Below are positions 57,909-64,000 of a DNA stretch of 64,000 bases, piece by piece. This stretch comes from Inquilinus ginsengisoli_B (GTDB lineage: Bacteria; Pseudomonadota; Alphaproteobacteria; DSM-16000; Inquilinaceae). The translations under genes were made by a program, and so were the position numbers. The stretch lies in assembly GCF_050434925.1 (NCBI RefSeq), contig NZ_JBNDJK010000001.1, positions 372,001 to 436,000 on the forward strand, in the 5' to 3' direction. The notes under the pieces are model-generated. The model did not search any database and was not told where the DNA came from. It saw nothing but the letters and a program-made list of their open reading frames with translations. Within the stretch, counting starts at the first letter, position 1. Each line of letters starts with the position of its first letter.

Positions 57909-58580
57909 ATGGGGATGACGCTCTATTCCGGGCCGCTGAGCCTGTTCTCGCGCAAGGTCGAGATCGCGCTGGCCGAGAAGGGCTTGGCCCATGAGCGGAT
58001 CATGGTGCCCTTCACCCAGACCGAGGGCTACCGGCCGAAGCACCCGGTGGTGCTGGCCGGCAATCCCAAGGGCCAGGTGCCGGTGCTGGTCGATGGCGAC
58101 CTCACCCTGTTCGATTCGACCGTGATCCTCGACTATCTCGAGGACGCCTACCCTACGCCGCCGCTGTTTCCGCGCGACGCCGCCGGCCGCGCCCGCTGCC
58201 GCCTGGCCGAGCTGGAGGCCGACGAGATCCTGATGCCGGACATCCGGCCGCTGATGCATCGCAGCGAGCCGCCCGACCCGGCCCGGCTGGAGGCGCAGGA
58301 AGCCGGCGCCCGTCAAGCCGAGGAAGCCCTGCGCGGCCATTGGCGCCGGCTGGACGACCGGCTGGCCGGCCGCGAGTTCGTCTTCAAGTCGTTGACCGTC
58401 GCCGACATCGCCCTGTTCATGGCCGTGCTGTTCGCGCTGCGTCTGCGCGGGCCGGGGCTGGACGGGTTCCCGGCTTCGGCCGCGTGGTACGAGAGGCTCT
58501 CCGCCCGCCCCGCCTTCGCCAAAGTCCTGGCCGAGGTCGCCGCCGCCGACCGCGAGCTGTCGCCGGCCCTCTTCGGATAG
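57909..58580 (+). CDS. Glutathione S-transferase-family protein (SspA-like)
   Basis: 223 residues from ATG 57909. The thioredoxin-like domain opens TLYSGPLSLFSRKVEIALAE, with GQVPVLVD (cis-Pro) and FDSTVILDYLEDAYP for glutathione contact; the C-terminal helical domain contains SLTVADIALFMAVLF with the N-capping Asp. It resembles the beta-class/SspA-like group. Role unknown. A dispersed repeat cluster follows its stop. Confidence 0.9.
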   Translation: MGMTLYSGPLSLFSRKVEIALAEKGLAHERIMVPFTQTEGYRPKHPVVLAGNPKGQVPVLVDGDLTLFDSTVILDYLEDAYPTPPLFPRDAAGRARCRLAELEADEILMPDIRPLMHRSEPPDPARLEAQEAGARQAEEALRGHWRRLDDRLAGREFVFKSLTVADIALFMAVLFALRLRGPGLDGFPASAAWYERLSARPAFAKVLAEVAAADRELSPALFG

Positions 58581-58590
58581 TCCCGGCTCA

Positions 58591-58710
58591 CCCCCTCACC
58601 CGAAATCGCTGCGCGATTTCGACCTCTCCCCAAGGAGAGGTGTAGGGAGCGCGGCCTGTTTCCCTCTCCTTGGGGAGGCCCGTCGCGTTGGCGACGGGAG
58701 GGTGAGGGGG
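58591..58710. repeat. Multi-hairpin dispersed element, family C
   Basis: CCCCCTCACCC (58591-58601) and GGGTGAGGGGG (58700-58710) are inverted outer arms. Inside are CGAAATCG/CGATTTCG, CCTCTCC/GGAGAGG and CCCGTCGC/GCGACGGG, so the 120-bp element folds as a chain of hairpins. I recall the CCTCACCCGAAATCGCTGCG start as common in alphaproteobacterial genomes. It lies between the GST gene and the convergent caiD-like gene. Confidence 0.8.
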
Positions 58711-58729
58711 AATCGCGCTGACCCTCGCC

Positions 58730-59518
58730 CTATCTTCCCGTCCACATCGGCTTGCGCTTCTCGGCGAAGGCGCGGGCGCCTTCCAGCTGGTCGTCGCTGT
58801 CGTAGAGAGTCGCCACGGTCGGGAAGCCGCGGCGCATCACCCGGGCCAGCGCCGCCTGCACCGGCATCGCCTCGCTCTCCCGCGCCACCTCCTTGATCGC
58901 AGCGAAGACCAAAGGCGGGCCGTCGGCCAGGTGCCGGGCCAAGGCACGGGCGCGGTCCATCAGTTCCGCCGCCGGCACCACCTGGTTCACCAGGCCCCAG
59001 CGCGCCGCCTCCGCCGCCTCCATCCAGCGGCCGGTGTAGAGCAGGTCCATCGCCACATGATACGGGATGCGGCGCGGCAGCTTGATCGTCGCCGCATCGG
59101 CCAGGGTGCCGGCATTGATCTCCGGCAGCGCGAACCGGACATGGTCGGCCGCCAGGATCAGGTCGGCGGACAGCGCCAGCTCGAACCCGCCGCCGACCGC
59201 CATGCCGTTGACCGCCGCGATCACCGGCTTGTTCAGGCCCGGCAGCTCCTGCAGCCCGGCAAAGCCGCCGATGCCGTAATCCTCGTCCGGCCGGATGCCC
59301 TCGGCCGCCACCGCCTTGAGGTCCCAGCCGGCGGAGAAGAACCGGTCGCCGCCGCCGGTGACGATGGCGACACGCAGGGCCGGGTCATCGCGGAACCCGG
59401 CGAAGACCTCGCCCATGCGGCGGCTGGTGGCGGCATCGATCGCGTTCGCCTTCGGCCGGTCCAGCACCACCTCGAGCACGGCGCCGTCGCGGGTGACGCA
59501 CAGGGGATCATCGGTCAT
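58730..59518 (-). CDS. Enoyl-CoA hydratase-family protein (CaiD-like)
   Basis: 262 residues from ATG 59518. A crotonase fold with NAIDAATSRRM, the oxyanion strand FSAGWDLKAVA, NGMAVGGGFELALSADL, and LPEINAGTLADAA (glutamate of the active site). Spacing and the AGWDLK segment resemble carnitinyl-CoA dehydratase (CaiD) more than fatty-acid hydratases. It hydrates or dehydrates a beta-hydroxyacyl-CoA. The start overlaps the end of the CoA-ligase gene by 11 bp. With the ligase and dehydrogenase it forms one operon. Confidence 0.88.
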   Translation of the reverse strand: MTDDPLCVTRDGAVLEVVLDRPKANAIDAATSRRMGEVFAGFRDDPALRVAIVTGGGDRFFSAGWDLKAVAAEGIRPDEDYGIGGFAGLQELPGLNKPVIAAVNGMAVGGGFELALSADLILAADHVRFALPEINAGTLADAATIKLPRRIPYHVAMDLLYTGRWMEAAEAARWGLVNQVVPAAELMDRARALARHLADGPPLVFAAIKEVARESEAMPVQAALARVMRRGFPTVATLYDSDDQLEGARAFAEKRKPMWTGR

Positions 59519-61577
59519 CGGGGTCCTCCACCAGTCGCAGCAGGACATCGGCGGCCACCGCGTCCTGCGACGTCACGATCAACGGGTTGACGTCGAGCTC
59601 GGCCAGCCGGCCAGTGTGTGCCAGCGCGAAACCCTGGACCGCCAACACGGCGTCGACCGCGGCGTCGAGATCGCCCGGCGGCCGGCCGCGATGGCCCTCC
59701 AGCAACTTGGCAATCTTAAGCGACCGGATCGCCGCTGCGATCTCCGCCCGGCGGGCCGGCAGCAGCAGGATCCGCTGGTCGCCGACCAGCTCGACCAGCG
59801 TGCCGCCGGAACCGAGCACGAGATGCGGCCCGAGCATCGTGTCGCGGCCGATGCCGACGATCAACTCGGCCACCGCGCCGCCGACCATGCGCTCGACCAG
59901 CAAGGCCTCGCCGAGTCCGGCCAGGGCCGCGGCGGCGTCGCGCACCGCGCCGGCATCGGCCAGGTTGAGGCGCACGGCGCCGAGCTCGGTCTTGTGCGCC
60001 AGATCGGCGCCGGTGGCCTTGAGCACGACCGGAAAGCCGATCGCCTCGGCGGCCGCCACCGCTTCCTCCGGCGACAGGGCCAGCCGCCCCACCGGCACCG
60101 GCACGCCATGCGCGGCGAGGCGTCGCTTGCCGTCCCATTCCGACAGGGTGCGGATCGGTCCCGGCTCCAACGGCACCGTCTCCGCCGGCAGCGGCACATC
60201 GGTCTCGCTGAGTATGTCGCCCACCTCTGCCGCTGCGGCGGTGGCGGCCAGCGCGTCGTCGAGGCCGAGCAGCGGGGCGACGCCGACCGCGATCAGGCGC
60301 TGCGCCTGATCCTCCGGCAACCCCTCAGGCAGGGAGGCGACCAGCGCGGCCTTGCGGCCGGTGCGCTGCGACGCCGCCACCAGCGCTTCCAGCGACGGCA
60401 CCCAGTCGACATCGCTGCAGCGGTCGCCGCGCGGGAGGTCGAGCACCAGCAGCGTCAGGTCGAACTCGGCCGCCATCATCGCCGAAAAGGTCTCGGTCAT
60501 GGCCGAGGCGTCGGCCCAGATAAAGGTGTGGTAGTCGAAGGGATTCGACACCGTAACCAGCTCCGACACCGTCGCCGCCACCCGGGCCGCCTGCGCCGCG
60601 TCGAGCGGCCGGAAGCGCAGCCCGGTGCCGAGCGCGGCGTCGGCGATCAGCGCCGCCTCGCCGCCCGAGCAGCTCATCGAGGCGATGTCGCGGCCGGGCA
60701 GCCGGCCGGCGACATGCAGCAGCTTCAACGCCTCCAGCAGCACCGGCAGCGAGGCGACGCGGACCACGCCGATGCGGCGCAGGAAGGCGTCGGTCACCGC
60801 ATCGGCCCCGGCCAGGGAGGCGGTGTGGCTGAGGGTCAGCCGCGCCCCTTCCGCCGAGCGGCCGGTCTTCAGCGCCAGGATCGGTACACCCTGCCGCCGC
60901 GCCCGCGCCGCCGCCCGGGCCAGGGCGGCGGGCTCGGCCAGGCCCTCGATGTGCAGGCCGATGGCGGTGACGCGCGGGTCGTCTAGGAAGGCCTCGACCA
61001 TCTCGGCAAGGCCGGCCACCGCCTGGTTGCCCAGGGTCGCGACATAGGCGATCGGCAGGCCGCGCCGCTGCATGGTCAGGTTGATGGCGATGTTGCTGGA
61101 CTGGGTGACCAGCGCCACGCCGCGCTCCACCCGCTGCCCGCCATGCTGGTCGGGCCACAGCAGGGCGCCGTCGAGATAGTTGATCACGCCGTAGCAGTTG
61201 GGACCGAGCACCGGCATGGTGCCCGCCGCCGCGACCAGCCGGGCCTGGAGATCGGTTCCCTCCCCGCCGGTCTCGGCGAAGCCGGAGGCGTAGCAGACCG
61301 CCCCGCCGGCGCCGCGTTCGGCCAGCGCGGCCGTGACCTCGATCGCGGCATGGCGGTTGATGCCGAGGAAGACGGCATCGGGCGCGCCCGGCAGCTCCGT
61401 GACGCTGCGGAAGGCGGGCAGCCCTTCGACCGTGTCGTGCTGCGGATGCACCGGCCAGATCTCGCCGGCGAAGCCCATGCGCCGGCTCTGCCGGATCACC
61501 TCCGCCGCCGGCTTCCCGCCGATCACCGCGATCGAGCGCGGACGAAGCAGGCGGGACAGGTCGAAACGTCGGGTCAT
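59508..61577 (-). CDS. NDP-forming acyl-CoA ligase (acetate--CoA ligase family)
   Basis: 689 residues from ATG 61577. The first ~460 residues are succinyl-CoA synthetase alpha-like: RPRSIAVIGG, LGPNCYG, and a central SCSGGEAALIAD; the rest is an ATP-grasp domain (beta-like): GFPVVLKATGADLAHKTELGAVRLNL. These enzymes join an acid to CoA at the expense of ATP/ADP through a phosphohistidine. The start overlaps the acyl-CoA dehydrogenase stop by one base (TGATG). The acid may be carnitine or a related betaine, given CaiD and the GlxA regulator; this is inferred. Confidence 0.9.
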   Translation of the reverse strand: MTRRFDLSRLLRPRSIAVIGGKPAAEVIRQSRRMGFAGEIWPVHPQHDTVEGLPAFRSVTELPGAPDAVFLGINRHAAIEVTAALAERGAGGAVCYASGFAETGGEGTDLQARLVAAAGTMPVLGPNCYGVINYLDGALLWPDQHGGQRVERGVALVTQSSNIAINLTMQRRGLPIAYVATLGNQAVAGLAEMVEAFLDDPRVTAIGLHIEGLAEPAALARAAARARRQGVPILALKTGRSAEGARLTLSHTASLAGADAVTDAFLRRIGVVRVASLPVLLEALKLLHVAGRLPGRDIASMSCSGGEAALIADAALGTGLRFRPLDAAQAARVAATVSELVTVSNPFDYHTFIWADASAMTETFSAMMAAEFDLTLLVLDLPRGDRCSDVDWVPSLEALVAASQRTGRKAALVASLPEGLPEDQAQRLIAVGVAPLLGLDDALAATAAAAEVGDILSETDVPLPAETVPLEPGPIRTLSEWDGKRRLAAHGVPVPVGRLALSPEEAVAAAEAIGFPVVLKATGADLAHKTELGAVRLNLADAGAVRDAAAALAGLGEALLVERMVGGAVAELIVGIGRDTMLGPHLVLGSGGTLVELVGDQRILLLPARRAEIAAAIRSLKIAKLLEGHRGRPPGDLDAAVDAVLAVQGFALAHTGRLAELDVNPLIVTSQDAVAADVLLRLVEDPDDR

Positions 61578-62728
61578 CACGCCCCCAGCGGGCGCAGCAG
61601 ATCCCGCGCAATGATGTGGCGCTGGATCTCGCTGGTGCCGTCCCAGATCCGCTCCACCCGCGCGTCGCGCCAGAAGCGTTCGATCGGCAAGTCGTCCATC
61701 AGCCCCATGCCGCCATGGATCTGCAGCGCCGCATCCGTCACCCGGCCCAGCATCTCCGAGGCGAAGAGCTTGGCCTGGCTGATCGCGCGGTTGGCGTCCT
61801 GGCCCTGGTCGATGCGCCAGGCGGCGGACAGCGTCAGCCAGTCGGCCGCGTCGATCTCGGTGATCATGTCGGCCAGCTTGAAGCCGGTGCCCTGGAAGCG
61901 GCCGATCGGCTGGCCGAACTGCTTGCGCTGGGCGGCATAGGACAGCGCCAGGTCGAAGGCGCGGCGGGCGCGGCCGACGCACATCGCCGCCACGGTCAGG
62001 CGGGTGGCGTGCAGCCAGGTGTTGGCCAGATCGAAGCCCCGCCCCTCCTCGCCCAGCATCTGCTCCGCCGGCACCCGGCAGTCGTCGAAGGTCAGCGTCG
62101 AATTGTGGTAGCCGCGATGCGAGACGGAATTGTAGCCGGGATGGATCCCGAAGCCCGGCGTATCGCGGTCGACCAGCAGGCAGGAGATGCGCTTGCGCCC
62201 GGCGCCGTCCTCGCCCGTGGCGACGAACAGGATGACGAAATCGGCGACATTGGCATGGCTGATGAAATGCTTGGTGCCGTTGATCACCCAGTCGCCGCCG
62301 TCGCGCCGGGCGCTGCAGCTCATGCCCCGCAGGTCGGAGCCGGCGTCGGGCTCGGTCATCGCCAGCGCGTCGACCTTCTCGCCGCGGACGCAGGGCAGGA
62401 GGTACCGGTCGCGCTGCTCCGGCGTGCCGGCGCAGAGGATGTTGGAGGGCCGGCCCCAGAACAACGTCAGCGCCATCGAAGCGCGGCCGAGTTCGCGCTC
62501 CAGCAGGGTGAAGGTCAGATGGTCGAGGCCGCCGCCGCCGAATTCCTCCGGGATGTTAGGAGCGTAGAAGCCGAGGTCGCGGACCTTGCGCTGGATCTCG
62601 CGCCCGACCTCCGGCGCCACATGGCCGGTGCGCTCCACCTCCCGCTCCAGCGGCTGCAGCTCGTACTCGACGAAGCCGCGCACCGTGTCGACGACCAGCT
62701 GCTGCTCGTGGCTGAGCCCGAAATCCAT
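61577..62728 (-). CDS. Acyl-CoA dehydrogenase
   Basis: 383 residues from ATG 62728. The N-terminal helix block (FGLSHEQQLVVDTVRGFVE), AMTEPDAGSDLRGM and FISHANVADF are ACAD segments that hold FAD and substrate, and GGMGLMDDLPIERFWRDAR near the end carries residues of the family's catalytic loop. It dehydrogenates an acyl-CoA at the 2,3 position. First gene of the CoA operon, divergent from the GlxA-type regulator. Confidence 0.95.
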   Translation of the reverse strand: MDFGLSHEQQLVVDTVRGFVEYELQPLEREVERTGHVAPEVGREIQRKVRDLGFYAPNIPEEFGGGGLDHLTFTLLERELGRASMALTLFWGRPSNILCAGTPEQRDRYLLPCVRGEKVDALAMTEPDAGSDLRGMSCSARRDGGDWVINGTKHFISHANVADFVILFVATGEDGAGRKRISCLLVDRDTPGFGIHPGYNSVSHRGYHNSTLTFDDCRVPAEQMLGEEGRGFDLANTWLHATRLTVAAMCVGRARRAFDLALSYAAQRKQFGQPIGRFQGTGFKLADMITEIDAADWLTLSAAWRIDQGQDANRAISQAKLFASEMLGRVTDAALQIHGGMGLMDDLPIERFWRDARVERIWDGTSEIQRHIIARDLLRPLGA

Positions 62729-62779
62729 CCTCGCCTCCCTGGCTTTCCGGAAGGCTATTGCGGCGCGGGCCGGCCGGGC

Positions 62780-62815
62780 GATACCGTTTCGGACTGAGTC
62801 GATACGGAATCGGAC
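62780..62815. promoter_or_regulatory. Direct repeats before the GlxA-type regulator
   Basis: GATACCGTTTCGGAC (62780-62794) and GATACGGAATCGGAC (62801-62815) agree at 11 of 15 positions and begin 21 bp apart, two helical turns. AraC-family proteins usually bind direct repeats of this spacing. They lie between the divergent regulator and acyl-CoA dehydrogenase genes; the second ends one base before the regulator's ATG. Confidence 0.6.
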
Positions 62816-62816
62816 C

Positions 62817-63761
62817 ATGGCCGAGCCGCTGCGGATCGACATCCTGGTGCTGGACGCCTTCTCCAACCTCACCCTGGCGGCGCTGGTCGAGCCGCTGCGC
62901 GCCGCCAACCGGATGGCGGGGCGGCGGCTGTTCGACTGGTCGGTGCTGAGTGAGGATGGCGGCCCGGTCACCAGCAGCAGCGGGCTGCGGGTCGACGCCG
63001 ACGCGGCGATGGCGGCGGGCGCGGCCGAGACGCTGTATGTCGTCGCCAGCTACGAGGCCGAGGCGCGGGCCACGCCCGCGGTCCGGCGCTTCCTGCGGGC
63101 GGCGGCCCGGCGCGGCGCCGTGATCGCCGGGCTCGAATCGGCGCCCTATGTGCTGGCCCTGGCCGGGGTGCTGGACGGCCACCGCGCCACCACGCATTGG
63201 GAGGATCTGCGCGATTTCGCCGAGCGCTTTCCGGCGGTGACCGCCGTGCCCGATCGCTTCGTCGTCGACCGCCGCCGCATCACCGCCGGCGGGGCGCTGC
63301 CGACGCTGGACCTGGTGCTGGACCTGCTGCGACGCGAGCAGGGGCTGAGCCTGGCGCTCGCCGTGTCCAGCACCTTCCTCTATGAGGGCACGCATCCCGG
63401 CCACGACCCGCAGCACATGGTCGCCGCCGGCCGTCTGGCCTGGCAGGACCCGCTGCTGGTGCGGGCGATCCGGCTGATGGAGGCGAACATCGAGGCGCCA
63501 CTGCCGGTCGAGGCGATCGCGGCCGAGCTGGGCATCGGCCCGCGCGCTTTGCTGCAGCGCTTCCGGGCCACGCTCGGCACCGGCCCCAAGGCCTATTACG
63601 CCGAGCTGCGCCTGGCCCTGGCCCGGCGCCTGCTGGAAAATACCGACCGCCCGGTCAATGATATCGCCGCCGATTGCGGCTTCGCCTCCGGCTCCGCCCT
63701 CGCCCGCGCCTTCCGCACCCGCTACGGGGTCAATCCGGCAGGATTCAGGAGGGCCGCCTGA
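62817..63761 (+). CDS. GlxA-family transcriptional regulator (DJ-1 domain plus AraC domain)
   Basis: 314 residues from ATG 62817. The N-terminal class I amidotransferase-like domain (IDILVLDAFSNLTLAALVEPL, ending near residue 190) binds the ligand; the C-terminal AraC helix-turn-helix is LPVEAIAAELGIGPRALLQRF and DIAADCGFASGSALARAF. CdhR of Pseudomonas, the regulator of carnitine breakdown, has this layout. It is divergent from the CoA operon and probably activates it in response to its substrate. It overlaps the nitrilase gene 3' end by 17 bp. Confidence 0.92.
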   Translation: MAEPLRIDILVLDAFSNLTLAALVEPLRAANRMAGRRLFDWSVLSEDGGPVTSSSGLRVDADAAMAAGAAETLYVVASYEAEARATPAVRRFLRAAARRGAVIAGLESAPYVLALAGVLDGHRATTHWEDLRDFAERFPAVTAVPDRFVVDRRRITAGGALPTLDLVLDLLRREQGLSLALAVSSTFLYEGTHPGHDPQHMVAAGRLAWQDPLLVRAIRLMEANIEAPLPVEAIAAELGIGPRALLQRFRATLGTGPKAYYAELRLALARRLLENTDRPVNDIAADCGFASGSALARAFRTRYGVNPAGFRRAA

Positions 63762-64000
63762 CCACCGGGTCCGGCGAGAAGCGGGCCTGGCGGGGGTCGA
63801 GCTCATGGCCCTGCCGCTCGGTCAGCAGGCCATACAGCTCCGGCCGCCTGCCGCGGATCCAGCGCCGGCCGGTCGCCAGCGGCAGCAGGTCGAGGTCGAG
63901 ATCGGCCACCACCATGGCGTCGTCGGCCACGCCGGTCTCGGCCAGGATGCGGCCATAGGGGTCCAGCACCATGGCGTTGCCGGTGCGCACCTCGCCGTCA
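63745..64000 (-). CDS. Carbon-nitrogen hydrolase (nitrilase superfamily), C-terminal part
   Basis: The gene enters from the right edge; only about 84 C-terminal residues are visible. GEVRTGNAMVLDPYGRILAETG followed by VVADLDLDLLPLATGRRWIRGRRPELY is the end of the nitrilase fold, including the strand after the catalytic Cys region. The Glu, Lys and Cys triad lies outside the window. The substrate class (amide, nitrile, carbamoyl) cannot be inferred. Convergent with the GlxA-type regulator. Confidence 0.85.
   Translation of the reverse strand, partial: DGEVRTGNAMVLDPYGRILAETGVADDAMVVADLDLDLLPLATGRRWIRGRRPELYGLLTERQGHELDPRQARFSPDPVVRRPS

Noticed and set aside
1..64000. CRISPR array, prophage or insertion sequence
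   Set aside because: No regularly spaced direct repeats, no transposase, integrase or phage structural gene seen.

Overview
The window is about 70% GC, gene-dense bacterial chromosome. Gene order and families point to an alphaproteobacterium of the Rhodospirillales (Azospirillum/Inquilinus-like): chorismate mutase-hisC-tyrA, argH-small lipoprotein-lysA-TIGR02302, sdhCDAB followed by zapE, homospermidine synthase, class II (B12-dependent) ribonucleotide reductase, and intergenic palindromes of the kind dispersed in alphaproteobacterial genomes. The genus is an inference. No rRNA, tRNA, prophage, transposase or CRISPR array was seen.

Layout. 1-2761: aromatic amino acid operon (chorismate mutase, aminotransferase, prephenate dehydrogenase). 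2807-7378: DUF2125 protein, ChaC, NrdJ, and a scar where a divergent beta-lactamase/TetR pair lost both N-termini. 7375-11694: DoxX, a polytopic membrane protein, PlsC, YdcF and a zinc-ribbon protein. 11695-18307: two dispersed repeats, a threonine dehydratase-like enzyme, and the tightly overlapped argH-lipoprotein-lysA-TIGR02302 operon. 18322-19577: TlpA-like thioredoxin, two paralogous 25-residue membrane microproteins read from the minus strand, and an orphan AbrB/MazE antitoxin. 19613-28443: CoA-ester lyase, sdhCDAB, homospermidine synthase plus GNAT, a DUF433/DUF5615 toxin-antitoxin pair whose toxin is frameshifted by a 22-bp tandem duplication, and zapE.

28471-39820: SDR/LysR divergent pair, mntR and mntH with a perfect operator palindrome between them, arylamine N-acetyltransferase, cysE, ghrA, NlpC/P60, MarR, M17 peptidase, GST, and metA behind a promoter and a folded leader that resembles a SAM riboswitch. 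40040-49269: TAXI binding protein, MFS exporter, SleB-type hydrolase, a secreted hypothetical, an esterase, an RsuA-family pseudouridine synthase with a three-unit repeat extension, and an SbmA/YddA-like ABC transporter preceded by a 76-nt cloverleaf-like leader. 49427-50670: ArsR-SRPBCC-VOC operon under a 28-bp palindrome. 50674-57343: GntR regulator and an ABC importer with a GH51 arabinofuranosidase (arabinoside use). 57467-58580: rpmB and a GST. 58730-64000: a CoA-linked catabolic operon (CaiD-like hydratase, NDP-forming CoA ligase, acyl-CoA dehydrogenase) with a divergent GlxA/AraC regulator, and the end of a nitrilase-family gene.

Most genes are housekeeping or ordinary metabolism. The less ordinary material is small: the twin microproteins and the nested palindrome upstream of them, the structured leaders at 39887-39962 and 47444-47519, the broken toxin, the collapsed divergent gene pair, and four kinds of dispersed palindromic element. 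Starts were chosen from Shine-Dalgarno (SD) placement, overlaps with the upstream stop, and family alignment from memory. No database search was run.
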